Numbered from the stretch's first letter, positions 13,587 to 26,514 are shown. The stretch is 64,000 nt of DNA from Phocoena phocoena (GCF_963924675.1 NC_089221.1:4523851-4587850); one strand, 5' to 3'. The notes: a model not told the origin generated them from the sequence alone. Numbers and translations: made by a program.

Positions 13587-14030
13587 GAGAGATTTATTAT
13601 AGGAATTGGCTCATGCTGTCATGGAGATTGAGAAGTCCCATAGTCTGTGGTCTGCAATTTGGAGGCCCAGGAAAGCCTGTGGTGTAGTTCAGACTGAGCC
13701 CGAAGGCCTGAAAACTAGGGAAGCTGATGGTATAATTCCCTGAGTCCAAAGGTCCAAGAGCTAGGAGCTCTGATGTCAAGATGAGGACAAGAGAAGATGG
13801 ACATCCCAGGTGAAGAGCAGAGATAATTCTCTCTATTTCCACCTTTATGTTCTACTCTGGCCCTCACTGGATTGGATGATGTTCACCCACATTAGTGAGG
13901 GAGGATCTTTACTGAATGAAATGCTAATCTCTTCCATAAACACCCTCATAGACACGCCCAGAAATAATGTTTTACCAGCTATCTGGGTACCCTTTAGCCC
14001 AGTCAAGTTGACATAAAATTAAGAATCACA
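13461..14030 (+). repeat. Ancient interspersed repeat containing (TA)n(GA)n
   Basis: Begins GTCAGGGTTTTCCAGAGAAA and CAGAACCAATGGGAGG, contains a long microsatellite, then TTTATTATAGGAATTGGCTC and later ATTGGATGATGTTCACCCAC, and ends CAAGTTGACATAAAATTAAG. I recognise this as a common old mammalian repeat but cannot name the family with certainty. It splits the surrounding L1M and so is younger than it. Confidence 0.65.
13499..13592. repeat. Compound (TA)n(GA)n microsatellite
   Basis: About 20 TA units (13499-13538) run directly into about 27 GA units (13539-13592, with one GGG interruption). It lies inside the ancient repeat. The two motifs are directly adjacent with no spacer. Confidence 0.95.
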
Positions 14031-14395
14031 ATTATTTTCTTCAAATCTTCTTAATCTTTGAATATTTTCCCCTTTTTGAGCCAATGATAATTGAGAAGGT
14101 CTGTTGAAAGATCACATTGAGAGAATAGATTTTCATTTTCTTCCTGTATCTCTATCAATATTTAATTCAAATATTTAAGCAAATTGAAAAGATTCACAGA
14201 GCTTTTACATTGTCAAATTCTCCTTTTGAACGGATTTTTTCAATATCATTTTATAGTGACTCTCTTTGTCTAAAATGCTTTTTGTCTTCAAGTTTATCTT
14301 AACTGCTATTGATACAGGGACTCAAGGTTTCTTTCTTGTATTTATTTATTTATTTAGCATAAGTTTTACCATCATCGTTATACTGTGTAATGACA
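14031..14395 (-). mobile_element. Ancient L1M ORF2 fragment (right part)
   Basis: Text such as ATGATAATTGAGAAGGTCTG and TAGTGACTCTCTTTGTC has the order of antisense ORF2 endonuclease-region sequence. This is consistent with continuation of the L1M interrupted at 13461. L1-1 inserted at its right end. Confidence 0.55.
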
Positions 14396-14756
14396 GTTTT
14401 TATTTTTTTCTTAAACATCTTTAATGGAGTATAATTGTTGTGTTAGTTTCTGCTGCATAGCAAAGTGAATCAGCAATACGTGTATATATCTCTATCTCCA
14501 TATCCCTCCCTCTTGTGTCTCCCTCCCACCCTCCCTATCCCACACCTCTAGGTGGTCACAAAGCAGGGAGCTGATCTCCCTGTGCTATGTGGCTGCTATC
14601 TATTTTACATTTGGTAAGTATATATGTCAATGTCACTCCCTCACTTTGTCCCAGCTTACCCTTCTCCCTCCCCATGTCCTCAAGTCCATTCTCTACATCT
14701 GCGTCTTTATTCCTATCCTGCCCTTAGGCTCATCAGAACCATTTTTAAAAAAAATT

Positions 14757-17700
14757 TTAGTTTCCATATATATGTGTTAGCGTATGGTATTTGTTTTTTA
14801 TTTTTCTGACTTACTGCACTCTGTATGACAGACTCTAGGTGCTTCCACCTCACTACAAATTACTCAGTTTCGTTTCTTTTTATGGCTGAGTAATATTCCA
14901 TTGCATATATGTGCCACATCTTCTTTATCCATTCATCTGTCGATGGACACTTAGGTTGCTTCCATGTCCTGGCTATTGTAAGTAGGGCTGCAATGAACAT
15001 TGTGGTACATGACTCTTTTTGAATTATATTTCTCTCAGGGTATATGCCCAATAGTGAGATTGCTGGGTCGTATGGTAGTTCTATTTTTAGTTTAAGGAAC
15101 CTCCATACTGTCCTCCATAATGGTGATATTAATTTACATTCCCACCAAAGAGTGCAAGAGGGTTCCCTTTTCTCCACACCCTCTCCAGCATTTATTGTTT
15201 GTAGTTTTTTTGAGGATGGCCATTCTGACTGGGTAGTTTTGATTTGCATTTCTTTGATGATTAATGATGTTGAGCATTCTTTCATGTGTTTGTTGGCAAT
15301 CTGTATATCTTCTTTGGAGAAATGTCTGTTTAGATCTTCTGCCCATTTTTGGATTGGGTTGTTTGTTTTTTTGTTATTGAGCTGCATGAGCTGCTTGTAA
15401 ATTTCGGAGATTAATCCTTTGTCAGTTGCTTCATTTGCAAATATTTTCTCCCATTCTAAGGGTTGTCTTTTCGTCTTGTTTATGGTTTCCTTTGCTGTGC
15501 CAAAGCTTTTAAGTTTCATTAGGTCCCATTTGTATATTTTTGTTTTTATTTCTATTTCTCCAGGAGGTAGGTCAAAAAGATCTTGCTGTGATTTATGTCA
15601 TAGAGTGTTCTGCCTATGTTTTCCTCTAGGAGGTGTATAGTGTCTGGACTTACATTTAGGTCTTTAATCCATTTAGAGTTATTTTCGTGTATGGTGTTAG
15701 GGAGTGTTCTAATTTCATTCTTTTACAGGTAGCTGTCCAGTTTTCCCAGCACCACTTATTGAAGGAGCTGTCTTTTCTCCATTGTATATTCTTGCTTCCT
15801 TTATCAAAGATAAGGTGACCATATGTGCGTGTGTTTATCTCTGGGCTTTCTCTCCTGTTCCATTGATCTATATTTCTGTGTTTGTGCCAGTACCATACTG
15901 TCTTGATTACTATAGCTTTGTAGTAGTAGAGTCTGAAGTCAGGGAGCCTGATTCCTCGAGCTCCATTTTTCTTTCTCAAGATTGTTTTGGCTATCCGGGG
16001 TCTTTTGTGTTTCCATACAAATTGTGAAAAACTTTTGTTCTAGTTCTGTGAAAAAGGTCATTGGTAGTTTGATAGGGGTTGTATTGAATCTATAGATTGC
16101 TTTGGGTAGTATAGTCATTTTCACAATGTTGATTCTTCCAATCCAAGAACATGGTATATCTCTCCATCTGTTTGTATCATCTTTAATTTCTTTCATCAGT
16201 GTCATAGTTTTCTGCCTACAGGTCTTTTGTCTCCTTAGGCAGGTTTATTCTTAGGTATTTATTCTCTTTGTTGCAGTGGTAAATGGGAGTGTTTCTTTAA
16301 TGTCTCTTTCATATTTTTCATCATTAGTGTATAAGAATGCAGGAGATTTCTGTGCATTAATTTTGTATCCTGCTACTTTACCAAATTCATTGATTAGCTC
16401 TAGTAGTTTTCTGGTAGCATCTTTAGGATTCTGTATGTATAGTATCATGTCATCTGCAAACAGTGACAATTTTACTTCTTCTTTTCAGATTTGGATTCCT
16501 TTTATTTCTTTTTCATCTCTGATTGCTGTGGCTAAAATTTCCAAAACTTTGTTGAGTAATAGTGGTGAGAGTAGGCAACCTTGTCTTCTTCCTGACCTTT
16601 GTGAAATTATTTCAGTTTTTTACTATTAAGAGCGATGTTGGCTCTGGGTTTGTCATATATGGCCTTTGTTATGTTGAGGTAAGTTCCCTCTATACCTACT
16701 TTCTGGAGAGTTTTTATCATAAATGGGTGTTGAATTTTGTCAAAAGCCTTTTCTTCATCTATTGAGATTGTCATATGTTTTTTAACCTTCAATTTGTTAA
16801 TATGGTGTATCACATTGATTGATTTCCATATATTGAAGGATCCTTGCATTCCTGGGATAAACCCCACTTGGTCATGGTGTATGATCCTTTTAATGTGCTG
16901 TTGGATTCTTTTTGCTAGTATTTTGTTGACAGTATTTGCATCTGTGTTCATCAGTGATATGGGTCTGTAGTTTTCTTTGTTTGTGACATCTTTGTCTGTT
17001 TTTGGTATCAGGTTGATGCTGGCCTCATAGAATGAGTTTGGGAGTGTTCCTCCCTCTGCTATATTTTTGAAGAGTTTGAGAAGGACAGATGTTAGCTCTT
17101 GTCTAATGTCTGATAGAATTCCCATGTGAAGCCATCTGGTCCTGGGCTGTGGTTTTTTGGAAGATTTTTTATCACAGTTTCAATTTCAGTGCTTGTGATT
17201 TGTCTGTTCATATATTCTATTTCTTCCTGGTTCAGTTTCAGAAGGTTGTGCTTTTCTAAGAATTTGTCCATTTCTTCCACGTTGTCCACTTTTTGGCATG
17301 CAGTTGCTTGTAGCAATCTCTCATGGTCCTTTTATTTCTGCAGTGTCACTTGTTATTTCTCCTTTTTCATTTCTAATTTGTTGATTTGGGTTTTCTTCCT
17401 ATTTTTCTTGATGAGTCTGGCTAATGGTTTATCAATTTTGTTTGTCTTCTCAAAGAACCATCTTTTAGTTTTACTGATATTTGTTATTCTTTCCCTCATT
17501 TCTTTTTCATTCATTTCTGATCTGATCTTTATGATTTTGTTCCTTCTGCTAACTTGGGCAATTTTTGTTCTTCTTTCTCTGATTGCTTTAAGTGTAAGTA
17601 TAGGTTGTTTATTTGAAATTTTTCTTGTTTCTTGAGGTAGGATTGAATTGTTATAAACTTCTCTCTTAGAACTGCTTTTCCTGTATCCCATAGGTTTTGG

Positions 17701-18549
17701 GCCTTCGTGTTTTCATTGTCATTTATTTCTAGGTATTTATTGATTTCCTCTTTGATTTCTTCAGTGATCTCTTGGTTATTTAGTAGTGCATTGTTTAACC
17801 TCCACGTGTTTATATTTTTTACAGTTTTTTTTCCTGTAATTGATATCTAGTCTCATAGCACTGTGGTCTGAAAAGATACTTAATACAGTTTCAATGTTCT
17901 TAAATTTACCAAGGCTTGGTTTGTGACCCAAGATATGATCTGTCCTGGAGAATGTTCCATGAGCATTTGAGAAGAAATTGTGCTTTGTTGTTTTTGGATG
18001 GAATGCCCTATAAATATCAATTAAGGTCATCTTGTTTAATGTGTCATTTAAAGCTTGTGTTTTCTTATTTATTTTCAATTTTGTTGATCTCTCCATTGGT
18101 AAAAGTGGGATGTTAAAGTCCCCTACTATGACTGTGCTATTGTCAATTTCCCCTTTCATGGCTGTTAGCATTTGCCTTATGTATTGAGGTGCTCCTATAT
18201 TGGGTGCGTAAATATTTACAATTGTCATATCTTCTTCTTGGATTGATCCCTTGATCATTATGTAGTGTCCTTCTTTGTCTCTTGTAATAGTTTTTATTTT
18301 AAAGTCTATTCTGTATGATATGAGAATTGCTACTCCAGCTTTCTTTTGATATCCATTTGCATGGAATATCTTTTTCCATTCCCTCACTTTCAGTTTGTAT
18401 GTGTCCCTAAGTCTGAAGTGGGTCTCTTGTAGACAGCATATATATAGGTCTTGTGTTTGTATCCATTCAGCCAGTCTATGTCTTTTGGTTGTAGCATTTC
18501 ATCCATTTACATTTAAGGTAATTATCAATATGTATGTTCCTATTACCAT
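14757..18549 (-). pseudogene. L1-1 ORF2 remnant (endonuclease-reverse transcriptase)
   Basis: ORF2 of LINE-1 normally encodes an APE-type endonuclease, reverse transcriptase and a C-terminal cysteine-rich region that together nick target DNA and copy L1 RNA. Here the frame is broken by several stops and frameshifts. Surviving pieces include the endonuclease part (17776-18387, with IYAPN and GDFN motifs and [12 protein letters not shown]), the RT fingers (16607-17125, YRPISLMN and [14 protein letters not shown]), the FADD active-site piece (16251-16469, [10 protein letters not shown]) and the C-terminus (14860-15519, with WRG.GVEK and [13 protein letters not shown]). It cannot make a functional protein. 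Confidence 0.9.
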
Positions 18550-18607
18550 TTTCTTAATTGTTTTGGTGTTGTTTTTGTAGGTCTTTTCCATCTCTTGTGT
18601 TTCCTGC

Positions 18608-18974
18608 TTAACGAATTTCCTTTAGCATTTGTTATAAAGCTGGTTTGGTGGTGCTGAATTCTCTTAGCTTTTGCTTGTCTGTAAAGGTTTTAATTTCTCC
18701 GTTGACTCTGAATGAGATCCTTGCTGGGTAGAGTAATCTTGGTTGTAGGTTTTTCCCTTTCATCACTTTAAATAAGTCCTGCCACTCCCTTCTGGCTTGC
18801 AGAGTTTCTGCTGAAAGATCAGCTGTTAACCTTATGGGGATTCCCTTGTATGTTATTTGTTGCTTTTCCCTTGCTGCTTTTAACAATTTTTCTTTGTATT
18901 TAAATTTTGATAGTTCGATTAATATGTGTCTTGACGTGTTGCTCCTTGGATTTATCCTGTATGTGACTCTGTGC
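18608..18974 (-). pseudogene. L1-1 ORF1 C-terminal remnant
   Basis: The minus strand at 18632-18886 reads [36 protein letters not shown] and LLYPARISF, the C-terminal nucleic-acid-binding part of L1 ORF1p. The N-terminal roughly 175 codons, including the coiled coil, are absent because of the internal deletion at 18974. Non-functional. Confidence 0.9.
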
Positions 18975-19255
18975 TAGTTGCTTCGCATGGGATATTCAGC
19001 ACTGGAACTTGCTTGTCGTTGAGTGGAGCTGGGTCTTAGCATGGAGGCAGAGATCTCTGGGAGAGCTCTTGCCAATTGATATTACATGGAGCCAGGAGGT
19101 GTCTGGTGGTCCAATGTCCTTAACTCAGCTCTCCCACCTCCGAGGCTCAGGCCTGTCACCCAGCTGGAGCACCAAGACCCTGTCAGCCACACAGTTTTTA
19201 ATTCTTCTGATTTTCCACAGCTCTATTTCCATCTGTGTTTCAGCCCGTCGCACAG

Positions 19256-19368
19256 CTGGCAGTGTTGGAGGGTCTCCTGCAGAGGTGGATGTTGTCTGTG
19301 GCTCACTGCAGGGACAAGGACACCGGCAGCAGAAGTTCTGGGAAGTACTGTTCGGTGTGAGCCCTCCC
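19256..19368 (+). repeat. Unnamed dispersed repeat, copy 1
   Basis: About 113 bp, starting CTGGCAGTGTTGGAGGGTCT and containing CAGCAGAAGTTCTGGGAAGT and GAGCCCTCCC. A second copy in the same orientation lies at 36050-36161, by eye about four-fifths identical. I recall such sequence as an artiodactyl/cetacean interspersed repeat but cannot name the family. Confidence 0.6.
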
Positions 19369-20886
19369 GGTGTCTTGATTATATAGCTTTTATTTTTGCA
19401 ATAAATCTTTTCAGCAGCAGTGAGCAGAACCAGGAATATATCAGGTCAACAAAATAATGTCAAACACAGTCCTCTTAAATTCTGACTGCAGCATCAATAA
19501 AATAAAATTATATTGATGGAGCAGAAAAGGAAATTAAAGAATTTTTGAGACAAGAAGACAAATAGTCAACTGGCAATCAAATTGGAAAACTGAAGAAAGC
19601 TGAATATTAAGCCAACTGTGGAGAAAGGTAGCTTAAGATTCATCAAAATATCTAAGAATTGATGAAACCCTCTGAAAGTGGGGGGTGAAGAGAATGCTGA
19701 CACAAGGAGACTGGTTGAAGGATGTGTGAAAAGTTGTTGGGTCCCTATAGCCCCTTTCCTATGCCATATACTTGCACCAGCTGCTCATCCCCCACCCTGG
19801 CAGAAGTCTGGAATTTTATTCTCCGGAGAGGGTAAAATGCAGTGTCTCTGTATCTGATACACTTGAACATAGTCACAGATGTATTCTTTCAGAAACAGAA
19901 ACACTCACGACTGACTCACACAGGAGACATGAGATTTTCTCCAACAGGCATTCGGAAAAAAGAAAAGAAATATGAGTCTCAACCACTCTCCTTCTACTGA
20001 CACAGTAAACTCTCACTTACATTGTTTTAAACCACTAATTTTGTTGCAAGTGTTACAGCAGCAATAAGAAGCAAATGCAAGTGTGTTCCACGGTGTATTA
20101 CTTAATGTAGCTTTTAAATTTCCCCCAAGAAAGCTGTGATTCAGCTTTTACCTCACAGGAACAGGCATGCCAGAGCATCCCAAGCATGTGAATTAGTGGT
20201 GTATTGATGTAGTGCTGCAGAGACACTGTTGCTATGAGGGGACCAACAAAGAAATTAAGCTTTTATTAAAATTTCACAGAAGTATGACATCAGAGTAGTC
20301 CCTTTCCAAATCAACTGGATGGAAGGTAGAGGGTGGCAAAGTATGTTCTCTTGGTTCAGACACTATGTCCTCCAGAATTTACCTTTTCACATTTTCTGTG
20401 GCTGCCCAGCCTTGTCCACATGTGGCATTTCATAGTCATGAATCCCAATCGGCCAATTTCCCAAAACCCCTTGTAGTCTCTAAACTTCTACAGGGCAGGT
20501 ATTATGTCTTATTCAGTGTTACGTTTTGACTGTGGTGAGAACGACAGAATGGATAATCAATAAATATTGGCTGAAGTGAATTTAATTAAGAAGAGTGGAA
20601 TGGATTGAGGAACTGAAGACCTCTCAGGGGAAGTTGGTAGGGAAACTTAATAATGTTTTGTGTTCACTATAATAAATAATAAGTCATAAGCTAAAGGAAA
20701 ATAATATTGGCTATGGTCCACTTTTAAAGAACAAATACTCAACAAGTTATATTTATTAGTATTATTGTTTATTTATTATTACAAAATCTCTGCAGACTCT
20801 AGGCCACTGGCCCTGCTTCTCTTCGAATTCCAATGTCCACTCTGTTCCCTGTCCCCTCTCCCTTACATAGACCAAATTGTCATTTG
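19369..20886. other. Intergenic DNA, no gene; LTR- and L2-like traces
   Basis: 19990-20090 ends in text like the 3' end of MLT1-type LTRs (TTTTAAACCACTAATTTTG, TTACAGCAGCAATAAG). The body is not convincing, so the call is weak. 20480-20590 (ACAGGGCAGGTATTATGTC, AATCAATAAATATTGGCTG) resembles an L2 3' tail. No coding region seen. Confidence 0.45.
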
Positions 20887-21128
20887 AAAAATATTAAAAT
20901 TGGGCTTCCCTGGTGGCGCAGTTAAGAGTCCGCCTGCCGATGCAGGGGACATGGGTTCGTGGCCCGGTCTGGGAAGATCCCACATGTCCCGGAGCGGCTG
21001 GGCCCGTGAGCCATGGTCGCTGAGCCTGCGCTTCGGGAGCCTGTGCTCCGCAATGGGAGAGGCCACACCAGTGAGAGGCCTGCGTACCGCAAGAAAAAAA
21101 AAAGAAATAAAAGAAAAACATTAAAATT
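20887..21128 (+). mobile_element. Cetartiodactyl CHR-type tRNA SINE with target-site duplication
   Basis: Starts GGGCTTCCCTGGTGGCGCAG (polymerase III A-box region), B box GGTTCGTGGCC at 20954-20964, then the CHR body through GCCATGGTCGCTGAGCC to GTACCGC and an A-rich tail. Body 20902-21113. Flanked by a 15-bp direct repeat with one mismatch: 20887-20901 (AAAAATATTAAAATT) and 21114-21128 (AAAAACATTAAAATT). Well preserved. With the copy at 5.6 kb it is the main evidence for a cetacean genome. Confidence 0.95.
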
Positions 21129-24100
21129 CAAGTTCTTGTGGATTGTGGGAAATGTGGAGGGAGAAATTTACATATGCTAGAATTTTTCAAGGAGAAAGTA
21201 GTTTTTGTTTGGGAAGTGATATATATAGATACAGATGATATAGATATGATATATGTTCTAGAAGCCTATTTCCTACTTTAATTTTAGGCCAATTCAGAAG
21301 GAAAAGTGGAATCTGTAGAGTTCATGATGATGTATCACTAAGGGAATGAAATGAAACAAGAGAGCTGGCACTAGAGCATTAAGGCAAAGTGTCCAATGAA
21401 GATTGGGGATGGGGGATATTTGGTGGAAGCTAGAAATAAATTAGAAAACGTCAGAGGTCAGAATCAGGTGAGATGATGTGCAGAACTAACTGGGGTCAAG
21501 ACAAGTGTTTGGTCCAAAATTAGGTGGACAACAAGACCTGGGAACCATGCTGGGGACAGAAGCTCCTGGCCTAGCAAGACGGGGGATGTCCAGGAGCGCT
21601 GTGAGGAGACTCAGGAAGTGGGGCCAGTGATGCAATGGATGCCCCTCTCTGCTCTGCTCCATGCTGTTCATGTCTCCTGGGAAGTAGGGGTTAATTTCCA
21701 CAAGCTTAACCTTGACTCTGATAAGGAAGAGTGAGGCGATACCTGGGAGTACCTGGTGAGGTGACAAGTTTGGGACAGGAGACAGATGTACTGGTAGAAG
21801 GTCAGGCAGCAGGGGACAAAGGTCGTGGGATGGGCGTGGCCATGTGGAGAAGGCTTGCAAAGCTCATCTTGGAGACCTGCTTAATCAAAGAGTGTGAACC
21901 ATCCTATGCTGACATTTTTTAGCACAATAAAGATCTCTGTAACAAGCAAACAAAATGTTCAAAATAAGTAGAAAGTTTCCTGGACATATTTGAACATAAG
22001 CAACAAGAAGTCATTTAACTAAGACAGAGAGCAAGAAGCAAATAACAAAGTTCTTAATGCAGACTCAAAATAAAATGAACGTTTTAAGGTATCCTTTTCT
22101 TTGTAAAACTTTTGGACATTGAATTCCCACTAATAGAGCAGAAAGAACTAAAAGAGTATGGTAAAATAAAACAGATCTCAGGTACCTAAAAATATCTTTG
22201 AATAAAATAAGCAGAAGGTCTCTGAAGAGAAGTCAGTGTCAGCAGTATTTACAAGTTGGCACTTATGAGCTCTTTAATAGGAACATTTCTGTGCTGGTTC
22301 AGCATTCATTACTACAGTTCCATGGAAGGCGACGTAAATAATTGTATCAGACCTGAAAATATTTTGCTTTTGTAGATGTCTACTCATTTTGAAATTAACA
22401 TATAGCAAATGAAGGCAATTTGTATTAATGCATGCTCTGCCCATAATTTATTTTTGTCAGCTCTTTCTAGAATTAAATGTTCTTAGCAAATTTGTCATCA
22501 TAACATAAGCATTGCAATAGGCAATTCAAAACTACATGATTGGAAACCAGATATATTTTAATCATCAAAATTTAGTTTGCATAGCTGAAATCAGGGACAT
22601 GAAGCCCTATCCCCTAGCCTTCTCCAGCTCCTTTTCTATTTTTCTATATTGTGAAAGGAACTGAATTATCGGTTCTGGTTCTGCATGCAATAGCCCAAAG
22701 GACAAAGTTTTTCTTTTCAATATGCAATGCTTGTTGACAATTGATGCTTCTTTGCCTATGCTCTTGGTCACTTGGACCAGTTATCTCCATGCACAATGCA
22801 TAAGTGGGGACTTTGTAATATCCCTGTTTGTCTTCCACTGTGGGAATCTTACCGTTATTCTGAACTGAATGTTTGAGTCAAAGCTAGGACTGACATTTAA
22901 TTTTGTACTTCATTTAAAGAGCACCTGTTAAACTTGTAGTGGAAATAATATTTCAAGAAAATACTCAGAGCGCTTAGATGAACACTGTTTTCAAGCACCT
23001 TCAAGTGTCTAGAAGCATCTATTGACTTGTAAACACTTAGCATTCTAATTGGAAGTTACTCTTCTTTCTTTATTAAGTAGTTTCCTTATGAACCCCTTTA
23101 AGATGCATGGTTTCAAGAGTGGCTCTGTTTAATATCTGCACATATGAAAGTAACAAAATAAGGTTCCATGAGAATATTTTAAAATTCAACTTCCAACTAG
23201 ATAAAATGGGGACTATCTGATTAATGTATATATGTATTAATTCACTCTGTAAATACCTATATGTTGAGGACCTGCCCTGTGCCAGGCACTTGGGCACATG
23301 GGGAGGGAAACCTTTATCACCTCAACCTTTATCTGACTTGCAGTAATTCAGGTGTAACGTGTGAAGGTTCCAGTGGAGATGCAAAGATGCAAGTATGAAG
23401 CATTATCTTCCTTCCTCAAGGAGGCCATGATAAATGAGAAGAGTGAAACACGTTTGTACAAATAATTAAAATATGAGCTTTGCTTTATGTTTTGCAAATA
23501 CCCCTCTAATACTATCTCCAACTAACTAGCAGTTCTTCTGGTCCTTCCCCATCCTGTTGAAGTGGGTACCATTAATATTCTCAGTTTCAAGAGAGTTTAA
23601 GGTACATGATGCTAGAAGGGAGCAGGGCCAACACATGTCCTCCTGACCTTCACACAAGGCTGTCTGTCTTCATGGAATAAATGGTGATTGCAGAGATGTT
23701 CAAGCTCTCTTCTCCCAGGACCCCTTGCTCCCTTAACTTGTACTGAGGGCTCTCTAAATTCAGCTGTGCAAATAAAACTAATGTAAACTTTGCCAAGGAA
23801 ATACTCATGACCAAAGTGATTTAGATTTTAACTACTACTGCTGAGAATTGCTGTTTACAATATTAGTAAAACTGTGACCTTTATAAAATATTTATTTATG
23901 CAGTTTAAAATGGCAAAGTAAAACCATTACACGTTAACAGACATAATATGGTTTTGTCAAAAATAACTATATTTACTAAAACAACCAAAAATTAGTGAGA
24001 AGATGAAATTGTTTTACATTTTTACAATTTTTTTATTGTCCAGCTTAATAGAAGACAGCTGGATTCTCAAGCTGCTTCTGTATTTAATCTACTGAGATGC

Positions 24101-24369
24101 CACAAATCATGTAGGCTCTAAACATTTCCACTATACACTTGTGAAAGAATGAGTTCTTTAAAGGCAAATAACACCTTAGTATTATTAGGTTGTTGTTATT
24201 AAGGAAATGGTTTCGACTTTGCAGATCCCTCAAAGGTCTCAGAACGGGTTCCCAGGCCATGCTTTGAGAACCATTCACTTACTGATTGCTACCATGCATT
24301 CTTGGTTCCATTGCTACCAAGAGAGACATCAAAAGTCTCAAAAGCAGTGAAAGAAGATTGCCATGGGAT
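21129..24369. other. Intergenic DNA, no gene seen
   Basis: No gene or clear young repeat. 23225-23310 (CTGCCCTGTGCCAGGCACTT) and 23505-23620 look like ancient MIR/L2-class traces. The 124-codon minus-strand frame at 21486-21860 has no recognisable protein features. Confidence 0.5.
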
Positions 24370-25440
24370 TTAATTTTTTCCCAACTTTTTATTAAAAATT
24401 TTTCAAACAGTGAAATTGACTGGATTTTGTCATGCATGCCCATCTACCCACCACCCAGTTTCTACCATTAACATTTTACTATTCTTACTTTTTCACACAT
24501 GCGGACATCAATCCATCCTTCCCTCCATCCATCAAACTATTTTCTTTCTGATGCATTGCAAAACAGATTGCAGACATCAGCACATTTCCCACTAAAGACT
24601 TCAGCATCTATAGGATTAACTCAATATTTTCATACGTTTTTCATGTAAATTTTACCGATAATGAAATGCACAAGTCGTCAGCGTACATTCACTTAGTTTT
24701 GGTAAACACATGTACCTCTGTAACCCAAACCCCTGTGAAGATATAGAACATAACCATCACCCCAGAAAGCCCTAATGTTGCTTCTCAGTCAATTCGCATC
24801 TACATTCTCACAGGTGTAACCACTATTCTGATTTTTTCTACCATCGATTAGTTTTGCCTGCTATAGAACTTCATAGAGCAGGTACCCTTGCATAAGACTT
24901 CTTTCACTTTACATGATGTTGTTTACAATCAATCCATGTTATTTCATGTATTACTAGTTTGTTCCTATTTTTGCTCAGTATAATTCCATAGCAGGAGAAT
25001 ATAATTCCATTATATAAGTGCACCAGAATTTTTTTTCCCTTTTTTTACTGATGGCCACTTACACTATGTCCAGTTTTCATCTATTTTGAGTAGGGCTGCT
25101 ATGAACATGCTTTGCACAAATGAGTTTGTGCACACATATCCTCATTTCCCTTTGGTAAGTGCCCAGGTATGGAATGGCTGAGAATGTTTCGTGTGTAAGA
25201 AAACTGCCAGAGCTTTTCTAAAGCGGCTGTACCATTTTCCCACCAATAATGTATGAGAGTTTCGGTTGTTCCAAGTCCCCACCAACGTTTGCTGTTTGGG
25301 GTCTTTTAAAAATGTTTGACATTTTAGTGAGTGTGCAGTGATCTCATTGTAGTTTTAACTTGCGGTTTTCTGATGACTGATGATGTTGAAGACTTTGCAT
25401 GTGCTTTTGGTCATTTACTTGCGGGTATTTCTGATTTGCT
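24370..25440 (-). mobile_element. Old L1M 3' half
   Basis: Antisense old L1. It opens with 3' UTR text (TTTTTATTAAAAATTTTTCA), then the ORF2 C-terminal region. Recognisable pieces are GAATATAATTCCATTATATA (antisense of the end of ORF2), TTGAGTAGGGCTGCTATGAA, CCACCAATAATGTATGAGAG and TTGTAGTTTTAACTTGCGG. The last pieces match the order seen in L1-3 at 43080-43380 but are far more diverged. No frame survives. Confidence 0.8.
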
Positions 25441-26514
25441 TTTTCCTGGGGGAAGCTGAGAAGTCTTCATGGAAGAGATGGAAGAGGCTTCCACATGGGA
25501 AACCAACTAGGAAGACATCATGGTAGATTTAAAAAAAAAAAAAAAAGGCAGAAATGGTAAACGACCAGGAGTGTCCAAGGAACAGACAGGAATTTGGATT
25601 TGGCTGGAGAGTCAGGCTGTATATCCCTTGCAAGGGAGTCATGCGAAGGACGCTGAAGGATGATTGGCAATCTATGCAAGGTCATCAAGTATGTTAAATG
25701 GGGATATTCAGAAGCTTAACTTTATTTGGTAATTCAGAGTTAATAAAAATTTTGAGCAGAAGAATTACACAATTGTATTTTTCTGTGCATAAAATAGGTG
25801 GAGGGGAGAAAGAATAATGTCCAGTGGCCAGTTAAGAGATTAGTGGAACAGTGGAAATAAGGGAGGTGAGTCGGGAGGTGAGTCAGAATCAGAGACAGAC
25901 TTGAGTTAGGTGGTACCATCAGGAATGGAAGGGAAGCAGTGGGTGCAGGGCATCGGAGGAGAGTCCATGACTGTTAAAAATGATTAAAGGACATAATTTT
26001 AGTGATGCAAGCAATCTTTTTCAACACTTTATGCAGCGGAAGTCTACTTTCAGAGCACTGAAAAATGGGGCTGAAGGCAGGAAGCTGTTATAGGATGAAG
26101 AATAAAGAACAAGGAAGAGAAAAATAGAATACCTGATTGGCTGGGGCCACATGGTGAATCTTATTTGGGGTGAGAAAGCCCAGAGTTGGCTTGCGTTTGG
26201 GGATTGGCTGACAGGATGCACTGTGCTTCTGGTCAAGCAGAGCATTTACAGGGACAGGAAAGTTACCTAATTTTTGTTTTGCTGATGTGGCACCCCAGGC
26301 AGGAGTAATGCCATATTGGGTCTAGAAATTTATTTCAACATGACAGTGGGTCAGGGCACCAGAAGAAGACTTCATGACACTCTTAATGAGATGTTTGGGG
26401 CAAAGGAAAGGACGTCCCAGAAGTGTATCTGCGGCTTCCAGCCAGATTGACAGGAACGATAATGGTATCATTGCCATAAATAAATGAGCATACTTGTTCA
26501 AAGCAGAAGACCTG

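Larger units (their letters stand above)
14393..19200 (-). mobile_element. L1-1: 5'-truncated, internally deleted LINE-1 with target-site duplication
   Basis: Minus-strand L1 of about 4.8 kb (body 14403-19190) with an A-rich tail at its 3' end (T-rich text at 14397-14412). The 10-bp direct repeat ACAGTTTTTA lies at 14393-14402 and 19191-19200. It contains the 3' UTR, a broken ORF2, the C-terminal part of ORF1 and part of the 5' UTR, where it is truncated. Relative to L1-3, sequence equivalent to 47107-47910 is missing at the junction 18974/18975. It lacks the two ORF2 deletions shared by L1-2 and L1-3, so it belongs to a different lineage. Confidence 0.9.

Noticed and set aside
13389..13687. 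Frames with poly-YI and poly-RE runs at 13389-13687
   Set aside because: Direct translation of the (TA)n(GA)n microsatellite.
15044..15400. Plus-strand frames with hydrophobic repeats, such as 15044-15400, 17126-17635, 30218-30676, 44401-44859 and 45538-45969
   Set aside because: They are the antisense of L1 ORF2 and recur at the same place in every L1 copy. The hydrophobic look comes from the T-rich antisense of an A-rich gene.
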